64,000 nucleotides of DNA from an uncultured Rhizobiaceae group bacterium (GTDB taxonomy: Bacteria; Pseudomonadota; Alphaproteobacteria; Rhizobiales; Rhizobiaceae): assembly GCA_938010435.1 (NCBI GenBank), contig CALLUS010000004.1, positions 99,230 to 163,229 on the forward strand, in the 5' to 3' direction. Of this stretch, positions 55,656 to 64,000 are shown in pieces (position 1 is the first letter of the stretch; each line of letters starts with the position of its first letter). A model generated the notes under the pieces. The model saw only the letters and a program-made list of their open reading frames with translations. It was not told the origin of the DNA and made no database searches. The translations under genes and the position numbers were made by a program.

Positions 55656-58600
55656 TCACAGAAGCGCGACTTTCTCAAACGCCTCGTTCAATGCATTTTC
55701 TGGCAATGTCATAACCTTCGGGCCACTGGGAGCCTGCGTCCAAATAAGCACCGCTTCCACTAGTCTGTTTGGATATATTCGTTCCACTAAATGCCGATAG
55801 AGCGCCATTTGCGTCACGTAATCTTTGGGCACAGTTTCCACACTGGAGGGAACAAACGAACTGGTTTTATAATCCAACAAAAGAATACGATCTTTTTCCA
55901 CCACCAGACGGTCAATCGTGCCTGATACAGATCGAGGTCCAGAAGCCAGTTTTATCTCTCCCATCACGGGTACTTCCGCAGAACTGTTTAATGAATCAAA
56001 CCATGAGTTGATATTAGGATCGTCCAAAACGTCAAAGGTTTGTTTCAAAAGCGCATCTTGAACCCCTCTCAATACATTTGAAGCACTGCGTTCAATATAG
56101 GCCGTTGCTATGGCATGTCTGTCTTGCGGTGGGTATTCTGGCAACACTTGTAATAGACGATGTACCAATGTGCCACGCTTTGCTGGACTCAAGCCTTCAA
56201 CAGGAGATGTTGATGTTTCCAGAAGCGACAGAATATCACCTTCAACTGCCTGACTTTCATCAATCAACGTTTGTGCACCTGACGGGCTTAAGGGACGAGG
56301 TAAAGCACTTTCAGTTGGAAGCCGATGCCCAATCCAACCGGGCAATTCATTTTCTAGTATCATATCCAGAGGCGCTTCATCAGCGTGATGGACCGGTTGA
56401 GGTGTAGGCCGGTTGGGCGCATGCCAACGAATACCTACCTCCTCTCCAGTATCATCGTGCAACGGCACAGCTTCAGGTTTCAATACATCGTTGACAATCG
56501 TGTGCCAATTTGGATCTGGAAGTTTTCTCTTTCCATGATATCCGCAGACAATAAGTCGATCTTTAGCGCGAGTCATGCCAACATAGAGCAGACGCATATA
56601 TTCTTCTTCGGCCTTTTGTTGAGCATGGCTTAAACTGCGTAAAGTTTCGCTGCCATGTTGATTTGGTTTGGGCACCCACAAAAGACCCTTTTGGCCGGAG
56701 TGAGAATTCTCATCGTCACCCCAATCATAAATTGCAGGTGCATGACCGGACTGGAAAGCAGCACTACCCTTGTCCACCAAAAATACGATGGGAGCTTCTA
56801 AGCCTTTTGAAGCATGAACCGTCATCACCCGCACTTCATTGGGCACCTGATCTTGTTCTCGTTTGATCACAGGCTCCTCTTGCAGCAGCGCTTCCAAAAA
56901 GCTCTGCATGCCCGGCAAGCCGGATCTTTCATGTTCCAATGTCATGGCCAAGAATGCGTCCAGTACTTCTTCCACCTCTGGGCCGAGACGTGAGAGAAAC
57001 TGTTTCCGGCCGTTATCGGCTCCCAACACTTGAGCAAAAAATTCATAGACTGGCATTTTATCAACGCGGCGCATCCAGCGTTGCAAGCGTTCGAAATGAG
57101 CATGCATCAGCGCACCATCTGTTTCAGACAGTTCCTCAAAGAGACTAGCTTCATACCCCGTTTTCAGACGGCCGCGTGCCAATTCGAACAAATCTTCTTC
57201 GTTCACTCCAAAAAGTGGGCTTTTCAACAATGCAGCTAATGACAAATCATCCTGCGGCGTGACAATCACTTGGCCCAATGTGATTAAGTCTTGCACTGCA
57301 ATGTGGTTGGTCAGGGTCAAGCGGTCACTGCCGGCAACCGGAATGCGTTTATCCTTCAAGGCCCGGTTTATTGCGGTGACAAAACGGTCTCGTGCGCGCA
57401 CAAGAACGATGATATCACCTGCAGTAACAAGCTTACCTGATGCATCAAACCGTTCACCACCCTCTAGCCAATTGGCGATTTGATCGGCAATACGATTTGC
57501 GGTTCGCACAGCCTGGTGTTGACTGTCGGATTGATCGACAGGTTGATGCCACGCTTCCGGTTGATCCACATCCAGCGATATTTCCATCGTCCAAACATCC
57601 ACATGGCCCGGGTCATTTTTGCGCGCAGCCGTATGACGTTGATAATCACCCTGAGCTGTCACTGCAGATTCGTATCGGGTATTGTTGAATACCTTATCTA
57701 CAGCCCCCAAAACATCTTCCGTTGAACGGAACGACAGGCCAAGGCTCGCTTCTTTGAAAAATTTATCACTTCCCTTTGCTTTTGAATGGAACAGTTCTTT
57801 CTGACGAGCGAAACTTGCCGGTTCCGCACCTTGAAATGAGTAAATGGATTGTTTCTCATCTCCCACAGCAAAGACAGTGCGATCAATCTCTCGAGACGAT
57901 ACGCCACCGAAAAACTCATTCACCAAAGCCTCGACAACTTGCCACTGGCGCGGGCTGGTATCTTGAGCTTCGTCCAGCAAAAGGTGGTCAATGCCCCAGT
58001 CGAGTTTATAGAGAACCCACGCACTGGCATCAGAACGTTCCAACAAATCAACAGTACGGGACACGAGATCATCAAAGTCGAGAAGGCCACGAATGCGTTT
58101 CTCTTCGCGGTAGCGCGTGATCATGGCAGAAGCGAATGTGAAAAAGCCTGTGCTATTAATAATCAAGTCCAGATTATTGATGCGCAATTTGGCTTCAATA
58201 ATGCGTTTTGCTTCTGTAGTTATGTCGTCTTTAATATCAGGCAGCAGATTACAGATTGCTTTGGACGGGTATTTACTCGTGCTTCGCGCTTCCCCCTTTC
58301 CAGTTAGAACAAGTTCTTCGATCGTTGAAAATCGGTTGAATGGATCTTTGTTGCCGAGCCACTTATCAGCCATGGCTTGGAAGGTTTTAGCGCCACTTTC
58401 GTCAATCCCTGCACATGCGCTTTCCAGCTGCATCCACCATTCATCATTCAAAACAGACTCTGACAGATATGTTTCGATGAGGCTCGCTTTTGTCTCCTCA
58501 CTCGAAAATTGAAATCGTTTCCGTGCTTGTTCTTCTGCCGCTTTTGGGCTCCCCACAACATCTAACCATGAAGTGAGTTCTTCCCTACGGGTAATCGCTT

Positions 58601-59204
58601 CGGATAAAGCTTTTTCAATGGCTGAATCGGTTGCAAACTCCAACATGTCAGCAAAGCCCTTGCCGAGTTCGGACTCCGGTTCTCCATAAGCTTTCAACAG
58701 TACGCTACGGCGAGCCTGTTCCAGTAATTCTCTCTGTGTCCGATCATCGACCACTGTAAACGTACCCGGTACATTTGCTTCCAATGGAAACTGGTGCAGC
58801 AATGCTTCGCAGAACGCATGAATGGTTTGAATTTTTAGTCCACCCGGCGTTTCCAAGGCCCGCGCAAACAAAGTTCTTGCCCTGTGCAACTGCGCCTTGG
58901 TTGGAGCTTTCAGTTCAACTCTGGTCAATTCATCACGCAGGTCATCATCTGCAATCACCGCCCAATTACTAAGCGTTTCAAACACTTTGTTAGCCATCTC
59001 GCCAGCAGCGGCCTTGGTGTAGGTGATGCACAGAATCCGCGAAGGATCGGTGCCATTCAACAACAGCCGGACAACGCGACGGGCAAGTACCGTCGTTTTG
59101 CCAGAGCCAGCATTAGCGGACACCCAGACAGATGTGTTCGGATCGGACGCCAGCGCCTGCTGTTGGTTGGTGCGCTTATCGACAACGAGTTTGGAAGCGC
59201 TCAT
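55656..59204 (-). CDS. addA: Double-strand break repair helicase-nuclease subunit AddA
   Basis: The 1182-residue protein is a UvrD-like helicase with Walker A ANAGSGKTTVLARR (GSGKT at 33-37), motif II LLLDEAQDTSPRQWQ, later motifs LLYVGMTRAKDRLIVCGYH, and a C-terminal nuclease domain with LLLDYKTSS. With AddB it resects broken ends for RecA loading, the alphaproteobacterial equivalent of RecBCD. It overlaps addB by 4 bases. Confidence 0.97.
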   Translation of the reverse strand: MSASKLVVDKRTNQQQALASDPNTSVWVSANAGSGKTTVLARRVVRLLLNGTDPSRILCITYTKAAAGEMANKVFETLSNWAVIADDDLRDELTRVELKAPTKAQLHRARTLFARALETPGGLKIQTIHAFCEALLHQFPLEANVPGTFTVVDDRTQRELLEQARRSVLLKAYGEPESELGKGFADMLEFATDSAIEKALSEAITRREELTSWLDVVGSPKAAEEQARKRFQFSSEETKASLIETYLSESVLNDEWWMQLESACAGIDESGAKTFQAMADKWLGNKDPFNRFSTIEELVLTGKGEARSTSKYPSKAICNLLPDIKDDITTEAKRIIEAKLRINNLDLIINSTGFFTFASAMITRYREEKRIRGLLDFDDLVSRTVDLLERSDASAWVLYKLDWGIDHLLLDEAQDTSPRQWQVVEALVNEFFGGVSSREIDRTVFAVGDEKQSIYSFQGAEPASFARQKELFHSKAKGSDKFFKEASLGLSFRSTEDVLGAVDKVFNNTRYESAVTAQGDYQRHTAARKNDPGHVDVWTMEISLDVDQPEAWHQPVDQSDSQHQAVRTANRIADQIANWLEGGERFDASGKLVTAGDIIVLVRARDRFVTAINRALKDKRIPVAGSDRLTLTNHIAVQDLITLGQVIVTPQDDLSLAALLKSPLFGVNEEDLFELARGRLKTGYEASLFEELSETDGALMHAHFERLQRWMRRVDKMPVYEFFAQVLGADNGRKQFLSRLGPEVEEVLDAFLAMTLEHERSGLPGMQSFLEALLQEEPVIKREQDQVPNEVRVMTVHASKGLEAPIVFLVDKGSAAFQSGHAPAIYDWGDDENSHSGQKGLLWVPKPNQHGSETLRSLSHAQQKAEEEYMRLLYVGMTRAKDRLIVCGYHGKRKLPDPNWHTIVNDVLKPEAVPLHDDTGEEVGIRWHAPNRPTPQPVHHADEAPLDMILENELPGWIGHRLPTESALPRPLSPSGAQTLIDESQAVEGDILSLLETSTSPVEGLSPAKRGTLVHRLLQVLPEYPPQDRHAIATAYIERSASNVLRGVQDALLKQTFDVLDDPNINSWFDSLNSSAEVPVMGEIKLASGPRSVSGTIDRLVVEKDRILLLDYKTSSFVPSSVETVPKDYVTQMALYRHLVERIYPNRLVEAVLIWTQAPSGPKVMTLPENALNEAFEKVALL

Positions 59205-62200
59205 TCGTCAGCTCCCTCCTCGACAGTCGACCATTCGCTTACACGCGCTAAATGATCGTAATCACTGGCCCAATCATTTTCTGAAATGAACCGCGCCTTA
59301 GAAAGGTACGCCATATCTTGCTGTTGATATTCATCCACCAACGCAGCTAATCGTGCCCATGCCTGTTCTGCTAGGGTTGCCGCATCATCATCTTTTTTTA
59401 ACCTATCATCATGACCAATGCGGTCCACTTTCAATTCTTCATCCGGTCGCAATCGAACATAAGTGAGTTCTGCGACTTCCTTTTCAAGTTGTGCTCCAAA
59501 TGCCCCACGTACAGCCATTGCAGCTTCCAACGAAAGTTGCGGTGCATCATGGGTTTTTACAGAAGACACTTTTGGATTGGCTCCTGTTTTATAATCAAGC
59601 AATGCAATGCGACCATCTTTCAGTAAATCAATCCGGTCCGCCCGACCTCGTAACGTGAAACCATTAAGACCATCGGCGGTTTTTCCATCTAGTTCGATAA
59701 AGGTTTGATCAATATATTTCATCGTCATTTGATGCCATTTAACAAATGCTTCTGCGATGGTTTCAAAACGAGGCCACCACATCGCCTGAATTTCAGATGG
59801 TAAAATGCTGGATGAAAATTTGCTCTTCGCGATTTCAATCAACCGTTCGTAAGCGGGTTCAAAATCTAACGACCCCTTAGACTCCACAAAATCTTCGAAT
59901 ATCTCGTGGAACAATGTGCCTTTTTCTCTCGCATCGGCTTCACGGATAAGAGGGCCAAGTGCGGAGAGTTTCAATATACGTTTGGCATAGATCGCGTAAG
60001 GATCTTTGATCCAAGTCTCAATATCAGTGATCGGCAAGCTTTTAGGGCGCACTGTAACCGGTGGGGTCGGCCTAGGTTGAGCACAAGCTTTTGGCGACTG
60101 ATCTGGCTGGTCAATTTCCTTGACCCAATCCAAATACACTTGGCCGCGCGATTTCATAGCATTTTTAGATTTTTCACCAGCCAATGTGGTTAAGCGCTGC
60201 ACCCAACGAGAAGCAACTGTTGGCGCATTGTCCGCCTTGATGGAACGGGTCAGCACCACATCTTTTATGCCCAAGAGAACTTGAAAATCATGCGCCGCTA
60301 AACCTGTGCGTCGTTCTGGTGGGGGAAGACCTAAAGCCAATTTCATGGGGCGTGACAAAAACGGGTCGTTGCGGGCTACACCCGGCCAACTTTTCTCATT
60401 CAACCCTCCAAGAACAACACGATCGTAAGTTTGCAAACGTGCTTCCAAGGGCCCCAAAATCGACACACGGGGATGCGCACCACCTACAGGACGCACAACT
60501 TTCTGAGAAAGCAAAGCATCAAATATCTCTGGCCATTCATGAGACAATGCAGCGATATCTTCGCGCTGTTCCATCAACTCGCTCAACAAACCGTAAAGCG
60601 ATTTCCCGTCTTCACCTTCATACAGGGATTTCAATGATCCCTCATGGTCAAACCCGCATGTTTCAATCAAACGTGCGGATACGGTTGCAAGTTCATGAAA
60701 TTCCGTTTCAGCAAATGTATTTTGCAAACCTGCAAAACATGCGTCCAGCTGTTCCCCTAGCCATTCACATGCTTCCCAGTCAGACTTTGAAATACGACGC
60801 ACTGCACGATGCACTCGACCATTCTCTTCTTCAGATTCTAACCGCGTTCTTCGAATTTGACCTGCCAATTCACCGCATTTGACAGGAACGATAGCGTTTC
60901 GCAACACGGCTAACTCCAGCGCTCGGGCTGCATCTCGTGTCTTTTGAGGTTCTTCGCCAAAACGTAAAAGCGGGTGTTTGATCAATGCCACCAAAGCAAC
61001 CGGATCAGGCGCTTCAAAGGCGACCTTCAACACCAAACGCGCTAATGTTCCCACCGGACGGTTGCGTAGAGGAAGACCTGCTGAATCATCCACATCCAAT
61101 CCGAAACGGCGCATTTCTACTGCAACACGTCTTGCCAAATTGCGATCTGGTGTGACCAAAGCTGCCGTCTTGGATGGATCTGTAAGGGTTTCACGCAAAG
61201 CCAAAGCAATGGATAAAGCCTCTTCGTGCTCCCCCTGCGTTTCCACGAGAGCAATGCCTGCAAATGCCAAGTCCCGTTTCTCTTCGGAATAGGTCTCAAA
61301 CACCTGTTGCCAATGACCTGTTGAAAAAGATGGACGCATCGCTTCACTGATCAATTGTTCACGCACCCGTGCGTAGCCTGCAGATAATTCTTCTATGTCA
61401 CCAATTTGTGCAACGTTTTCTCTGTCCACATCGAGACTGCGCAACAGTTTGCGCAACCCATATTGAGGGTGACCCGGTGCAGTACCATCATTGTCACGAT
61501 CATTGTCTGGAAGATCGATCTTTGACCAAGTCTCCGGATCCAAGTCACGGTCGAGACCCGGCAAAACCACCACTCCATTTTCCATGCGGGATATGACGCG
61601 CAGCAAATGGGCGGTGGCTGGAATTGAACCTGTTGATCCTGCGGCAATCACAGGCCCTTTGCTACCAGACTTTTCATAAACATCGGCCTGCAACCGCAAA
61701 CCGGAAACCCGTTGAGATGAACTATCCACCAAACCCCGCTCTTCTAATAAGGCTGGCCAGAGGGTTGTGGCAATTTTTAAAAACTCAAGAGTGAGCTGCC
61801 ACCATTTTTCATGATCATCTGGTACAAGCGTGTGCAACAACTCCCACGACACTTCTTCGGTCGCTACTGTGTCCATGAGACGGGCAAGATCGGTCGAAAA
61901 ACGCACTGCGTCAGCAAGAGAAGATGGGATAATAATATCCCCACCGCCTAAAAGATCTCGTTGCGCCGGTTTCAACGATTGCGACCAAGCTAAAACAAGA
62001 CGAGACAATATCAATTGACGTTCGAGGGGAGACAAGCCAACTTCCAAGCGATTAGCAGGTCCCACATCATCAAGACTGAGCATGTCATCATCCACATCAC
62101 CCAACGCTTTAATATTGGGTAACAATGCGGGAACGCCATCTAGGCGCGCTACAAATTCAGTGGCCAAGGCACGAGCCGCACGACGGGTTGGCACCCAAAT

Positions 62201-62344
62201 GGTGACTGATGCCAATGCGAGAGGATCATTTTGAGGTGCAAACCCTTCAATGAGTTTGCCCGTTAAAAGTGCTTCCACCAATGTAGGCAAATAAGGAGCA
62301 CCCGGTGGGATTGAAGATACGTTGGGGTCGCGACCCAACATCAT
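59201..62344 (-). CDS. addB: Double-strand break repair nuclease subunit AddB
   Basis: The 1047-residue protein has the alphaproteobacterial AddB opening SSIPPGAPYLPTLVEALLTG, an inactive helicase-like body, and a C-terminal nuclease with IALLDYKTGANPK. No N-terminal Walker A is present, as is usual for AddB. The cysteines that coordinate an Fe-S cluster in Bacillus AddB are not seen in the nuclease domain. It overlaps murU-like and addA genes by 4 bases each. Confidence 0.95.
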   Translation of the reverse strand: MMLGRDPNVSSIPPGAPYLPTLVEALLTGKLIEGFAPQNDPLALASVTIWVPTRRAARALATEFVARLDGVPALLPNIKALGDVDDDMLSLDDVGPANRLEVGLSPLERQLILSRLVLAWSQSLKPAQRDLLGGGDIIIPSSLADAVRFSTDLARLMDTVATEEVSWELLHTLVPDDHEKWWQLTLEFLKIATTLWPALLEERGLVDSSSQRVSGLRLQADVYEKSGSKGPVIAAGSTGSIPATAHLLRVISRMENGVVVLPGLDRDLDPETWSKIDLPDNDRDNDGTAPGHPQYGLRKLLRSLDVDRENVAQIGDIEELSAGYARVREQLISEAMRPSFSTGHWQQVFETYSEEKRDLAFAGIALVETQGEHEEALSIALALRETLTDPSKTAALVTPDRNLARRVAVEMRRFGLDVDDSAGLPLRNRPVGTLARLVLKVAFEAPDPVALVALIKHPLLRFGEEPQKTRDAARALELAVLRNAIVPVKCGELAGQIRRTRLESEEENGRVHRAVRRISKSDWEACEWLGEQLDACFAGLQNTFAETEFHELATVSARLIETCGFDHEGSLKSLYEGEDGKSLYGLLSELMEQREDIAALSHEWPEIFDALLSQKVVRPVGGAHPRVSILGPLEARLQTYDRVVLGGLNEKSWPGVARNDPFLSRPMKLALGLPPPERRTGLAAHDFQVLLGIKDVVLTRSIKADNAPTVASRWVQRLTTLAGEKSKNAMKSRGQVYLDWVKEIDQPDQSPKACAQPRPTPPVTVRPKSLPITDIETWIKDPYAIYAKRILKLSALGPLIREADAREKGTLFHEIFEDFVESKGSLDFEPAYERLIEIAKSKFSSSILPSEIQAMWWPRFETIAEAFVKWHQMTMKYIDQTFIELDGKTADGLNGFTLRGRADRIDLLKDGRIALLDYKTGANPKVSSVKTHDAPQLSLEAAMAVRGAFGAQLEKEVAELTYVRLRPDEELKVDRIGHDDRLKKDDDAATLAEQAWARLAALVDEYQQQDMAYLSKARFISENDWASDYDHLARVSEWSTVEEGADE

Positions 62345-63072
62345 GCCGCTTGCCTGAACGCATGGATGGCCTGTTCTGCTTCATCAATCGCTGCAGGTGT
62401 GCCGACGTGCAACCACAACCCATCCAGCACATGACCGAACAATCGACCTGCGGAAATGGCATCGTCAAACAATCGGTTCAACGAAAATACATCATCAGGA
62501 ATCGCTTTAAACAACTCTGGCTTCGTGATAATCGCTCCCGCATAAACATAAGGGGCTGACTCCGCATCACCTCGGCGCTGCAATTGACCATCGGGGGCCA
62601 TGAAGAAATCACCTCTACCATCAAACCCGACAGATTTTTCTTTTGGGGCTACCAACAACTGCATGTCCATTTGATCAACGTCCCATGTCGATTGCATAGA
62701 TATGAGATTTGATGAATCCGTATCAATCCAGAATGAATCTGCGTTCAAAATATAAAATGGTGCATCGCTTAATGGCACTATGGCGCGTTTCACACCTCCG
62801 CCCGAATCCAACAAGATATCGCGTTCATCAGAAATCAAAACCTGCGGTTTGCTTCGCGCCTTAGTGTGCTGTTCAATTTGATCTGCCAGATAGTGAACAT
62901 TCACAGCTGTTTTTTGAACATCCGCACCGGCCAGTGAATCCAAAGCATGATCAAGAAGTGTCTTACCTGAAACTTTCACAAGAGGTTTCGGAAGAGTGTT
63001 TGTAATGGGACGCATACGTGTTCCCAACCCAGCGGCCAATACCATGGCTTGATCGATTTTACTGTTCGTCAC
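62341..63072 (-). CDS. Nucleotidyltransferase family protein (MurU-like)
   Basis: The 243-residue sugar nucleotidyltransferase has MVLAAGLGTRMRPITNTLPK, KPLVKVSGKTLLDHALDSL and ILNADSFW. It begins with GTG after gaggg. MurU joins UTP to MurNAc-1-phosphate in the peptidoglycan recycling pathway; the adjacent AmgK-like kinase would supply that substrate. Other sugar-1-phosphates are possible. It is between the kinase gene (25 bases upstream) and addB. Confidence 0.88.
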   Translation of the reverse strand: MTNSKIDQAMVLAAGLGTRMRPITNTLPKPLVKVSGKTLLDHALDSLAGADVQKTAVNVHYLADQIEQHTKARSKPQVLISDERDILLDSGGGVKRAIVPLSDAPFYILNADSFWIDTDSSNLISMQSTWDVDQMDMQLLVAPKEKSVGFDGRGDFFMAPDGQLQRRGDAESAPYVYAGAIITKPELFKAIPDDVFSLNRLFDDAISAGRLFGHVLDGLWLHVGTPAAIDEAEQAIHAFRQAA

Positions 63073-63097
63073 ATCTTTGCCCTCAATCTAAGCAACA

Positions 63098-64000
63098 TCA
63101 CGCTTGGTGCAAAACTGTTTCCACCCATTCACGATAGCGCTTCAAGGTCGGGTGAGCCAGAGAGCGTGCGAGATAGTCTTCCATACGTGGCAAATGTGCC
63201 AGATATGCATCTTTACCATCACGTTTCGATAAACGCACAAAAATACCCAACACTTTCGTAACCCGCTGTGCCGCCATTATGGCGTAAGCTGAACGGAATT
63301 TTTTTTCATCAAAAGGGATGCGCAACTTACAATAGTGGTCCAGTAGTTCTGTTTCCAATTGCACCGGGATATCCACACGCGCATCCTGCGCAATAGACGC
63401 CACATCGTACGACGAGGGTCCAATCAAACCGTCTTGAAAATCGATCAAGCCCGTTTGATTTGCAGCTTCTACATTTTCAATCCAAATGATGTTGGGGGAA
63501 TGATAGTCGCGCAGAACGATAGACTGTTCGCTCAACAGAACATTATCAACCAGCTCTGACCAAATATTTTGGAATTCTGAGTATTCTTGATCACTGGGCA
63601 CGCGCCCTGTTTTCCATTCAAAATACCAATCAATGAGCAGTTCAACTTCAATCAGCATTGCTTGCTTATCGAAGGGCGGTACGTGATGAATTTTCCCATT
63701 AGGAAGTTTAACTTCGTTACGCCAAACCTTGCTGTGCAATGTTGCAAGAGTTTCCATCGATACCAAATAGCGGGCCGCAATCGGCTGTCTGTTTTTATCG
63801 ATTATCTCGCCTGACCCCAAATCTTCGATCAGCAAAATGCCCTGATCTAAATCTAAATCATATATTTGGGGCACTCGAAACCCCTCTTCTTCGAGTAAAT
63901 ATGCCATACCTGCAAACGCACTCATGTCTTCGGCAAGATTTGCAATTTTGCTATATGGTTTGCCATCACGGATTGGGGGGCCATCCGGTTGAGTTGGCGC
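63098..64000 (-). CDS. AmgK-like sugar kinase/aminoglycoside phosphotransferase family protein (partial, N-terminus missing)
   Basis: The frame is open to the window edge and runs upstream past the first in-window ATG (63925) through PPIRDGKPYSKIANLAEDM, so the start is outside. The visible 300 residues carry the phosphotransferase motifs VLRDYHSPNIIWI and GLIDFQDGLIGPSSYD. AmgK phosphorylates MurNAc and GlcNAc at C1. In many Hyphomicrobiales this domain is fused to an N-terminal TsaE domain; whether that is so here cannot be seen. It heads the murU-addB-addA block. Confidence 0.9.
   Translation of the reverse strand, partial: APTQPDGPPIRDGKPYSKIANLAEDMSAFAGMAYLLEEEGFRVPQIYDLDLDQGILLIEDLGSGEIIDKNRQPIAARYLVSMETLATLHSKVWRNEVKLPNGKIHHVPPFDKQAMLIEVELLIDWYFEWKTGRVPSDQEYSEFQNIWSELVDNVLLSEQSIVLRDYHSPNIIWIENVEAANQTGLIDFQDGLIGPSSYDVASIAQDARVDIPVQLETELLDHYCKLRIPFDEKKFRSAYAIMAAQRVTKVLGIFVRLSKRDGKDAYLAHLPRMEDYLARSLAHPTLKRYREWVETVLHQA

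Noticed and set aside
1-64000. Mobile elements, prophage, CRISPR arrays or defence islands
   Set aside because: No transposase, integrase, phage gene, direct-repeat array or toxin-antitoxin pair was seen; all genes look like core chromosome genes.

Overview
The window reads as a chromosomal core segment of an alphaproteobacterium, most likely a Hyphomicrobiales (Rhizobiales) member of moderate GC and marine type. The evidence is the gene order glnD-murJ-trpS-usp-nfuA-tsaB-rimI-plsC-miaB-phoH-ybeY-corC, the olsB/mutS pairing, the amgK-murU-addB-addA-trxA block, the alphaproteobacterial AddAB pair, an Irr-box-like palindrome in front of nfuA, and a dgcN-dgcA D-glutamate module. The genus cannot be told from this sequence. 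Genes are densely packed: many neighbours overlap by 1-4 nt and several convergent pairs overlap at their ends. I saw no tRNA, rRNA, CRISPR array, insertion sequence, integrase or prophage gene, and no gene-free stretch longer than about 300 bases.

Layout. 1-1141 (minus): start of a molybdenum hydroxylase operon (small Fe-S subunit, then the truncated large subunit). 1326-1637: a small polyhydroxyalkanoate-system protein. 1743-5067: a tightly coupled operon for D-glutamate/D-amino acid metabolism (dgcN, dgcA, D-amino acid transaminase) ending in a tyrosine/dual-specificity phosphatase. 5127-18665: housekeeping run for nitrogen sensing (GlnD), lipid II flipping, tRNA charging, Fe-S delivery, tRNA and rRNA modification, phospholipid acylation and recombination (RecR). 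18662-22078 (minus): BenE-type transporter, SlyX, GrpE, HrcA. 22189-24718: rph-rdgB-hemW. 24725-30036: a lipoprotein of the LppC/LpoA type diverging from rsmI-yraN-gshB-comM. 30101-36111: orphan hybrid histidine kinase, OlsB, MutS. 36100-43572: adenosine kinase-like protein, CysZ/EI24-like membrane protein, and a DNA-repair neighbourhood (two Nth paralogues, an AraC-alkyltransferase fusion, ligase-associated exonuclease and ATP-dependent ligase). 43637-50400: galE, a hydantoinase/oxoprolinase subunit, uppP, GST, queG and an SDR protein. 50457-53469: a nucleoside-salvage operon (VOC protein, isochorismatase-like protein, cdd, punA, deoC). 53478-64000 (minus): pyrimidine nucleotidase, argB, trxA, addA, addB, murU-like and amgK-like genes; the last runs off the window.

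How they fit together. DgcN/DgcA would turn D-Glu, for instance from recycled peptidoglycan, into N-acetyl-L-glutamate, which is the substrate of ArgB encoded near the other end of the window. AmgK/MurU-like enzymes, UppP and MurJ also belong to cell-wall turnover. cdd-punA-deoC together with the nucleotidase and the adenosine kinase-like protein form a nucleoside salvage set. Nth, Nth-like, alkyltransferase, exonuclease, ligase, MutS, RecR and AddAB make the window rich in DNA repair.

No clearly new multi-gene system is visible. The best leads are the phosphatase attached to the dgc operon, the Irr-box-like site before nfuA, an isochorismatase-family protein whose nucleophilic cysteine is a serine, a ligase/exonuclease pair without its usual helicase and phosphoesterase alongside, and several unexplained inverted repeats in intergenic regions.
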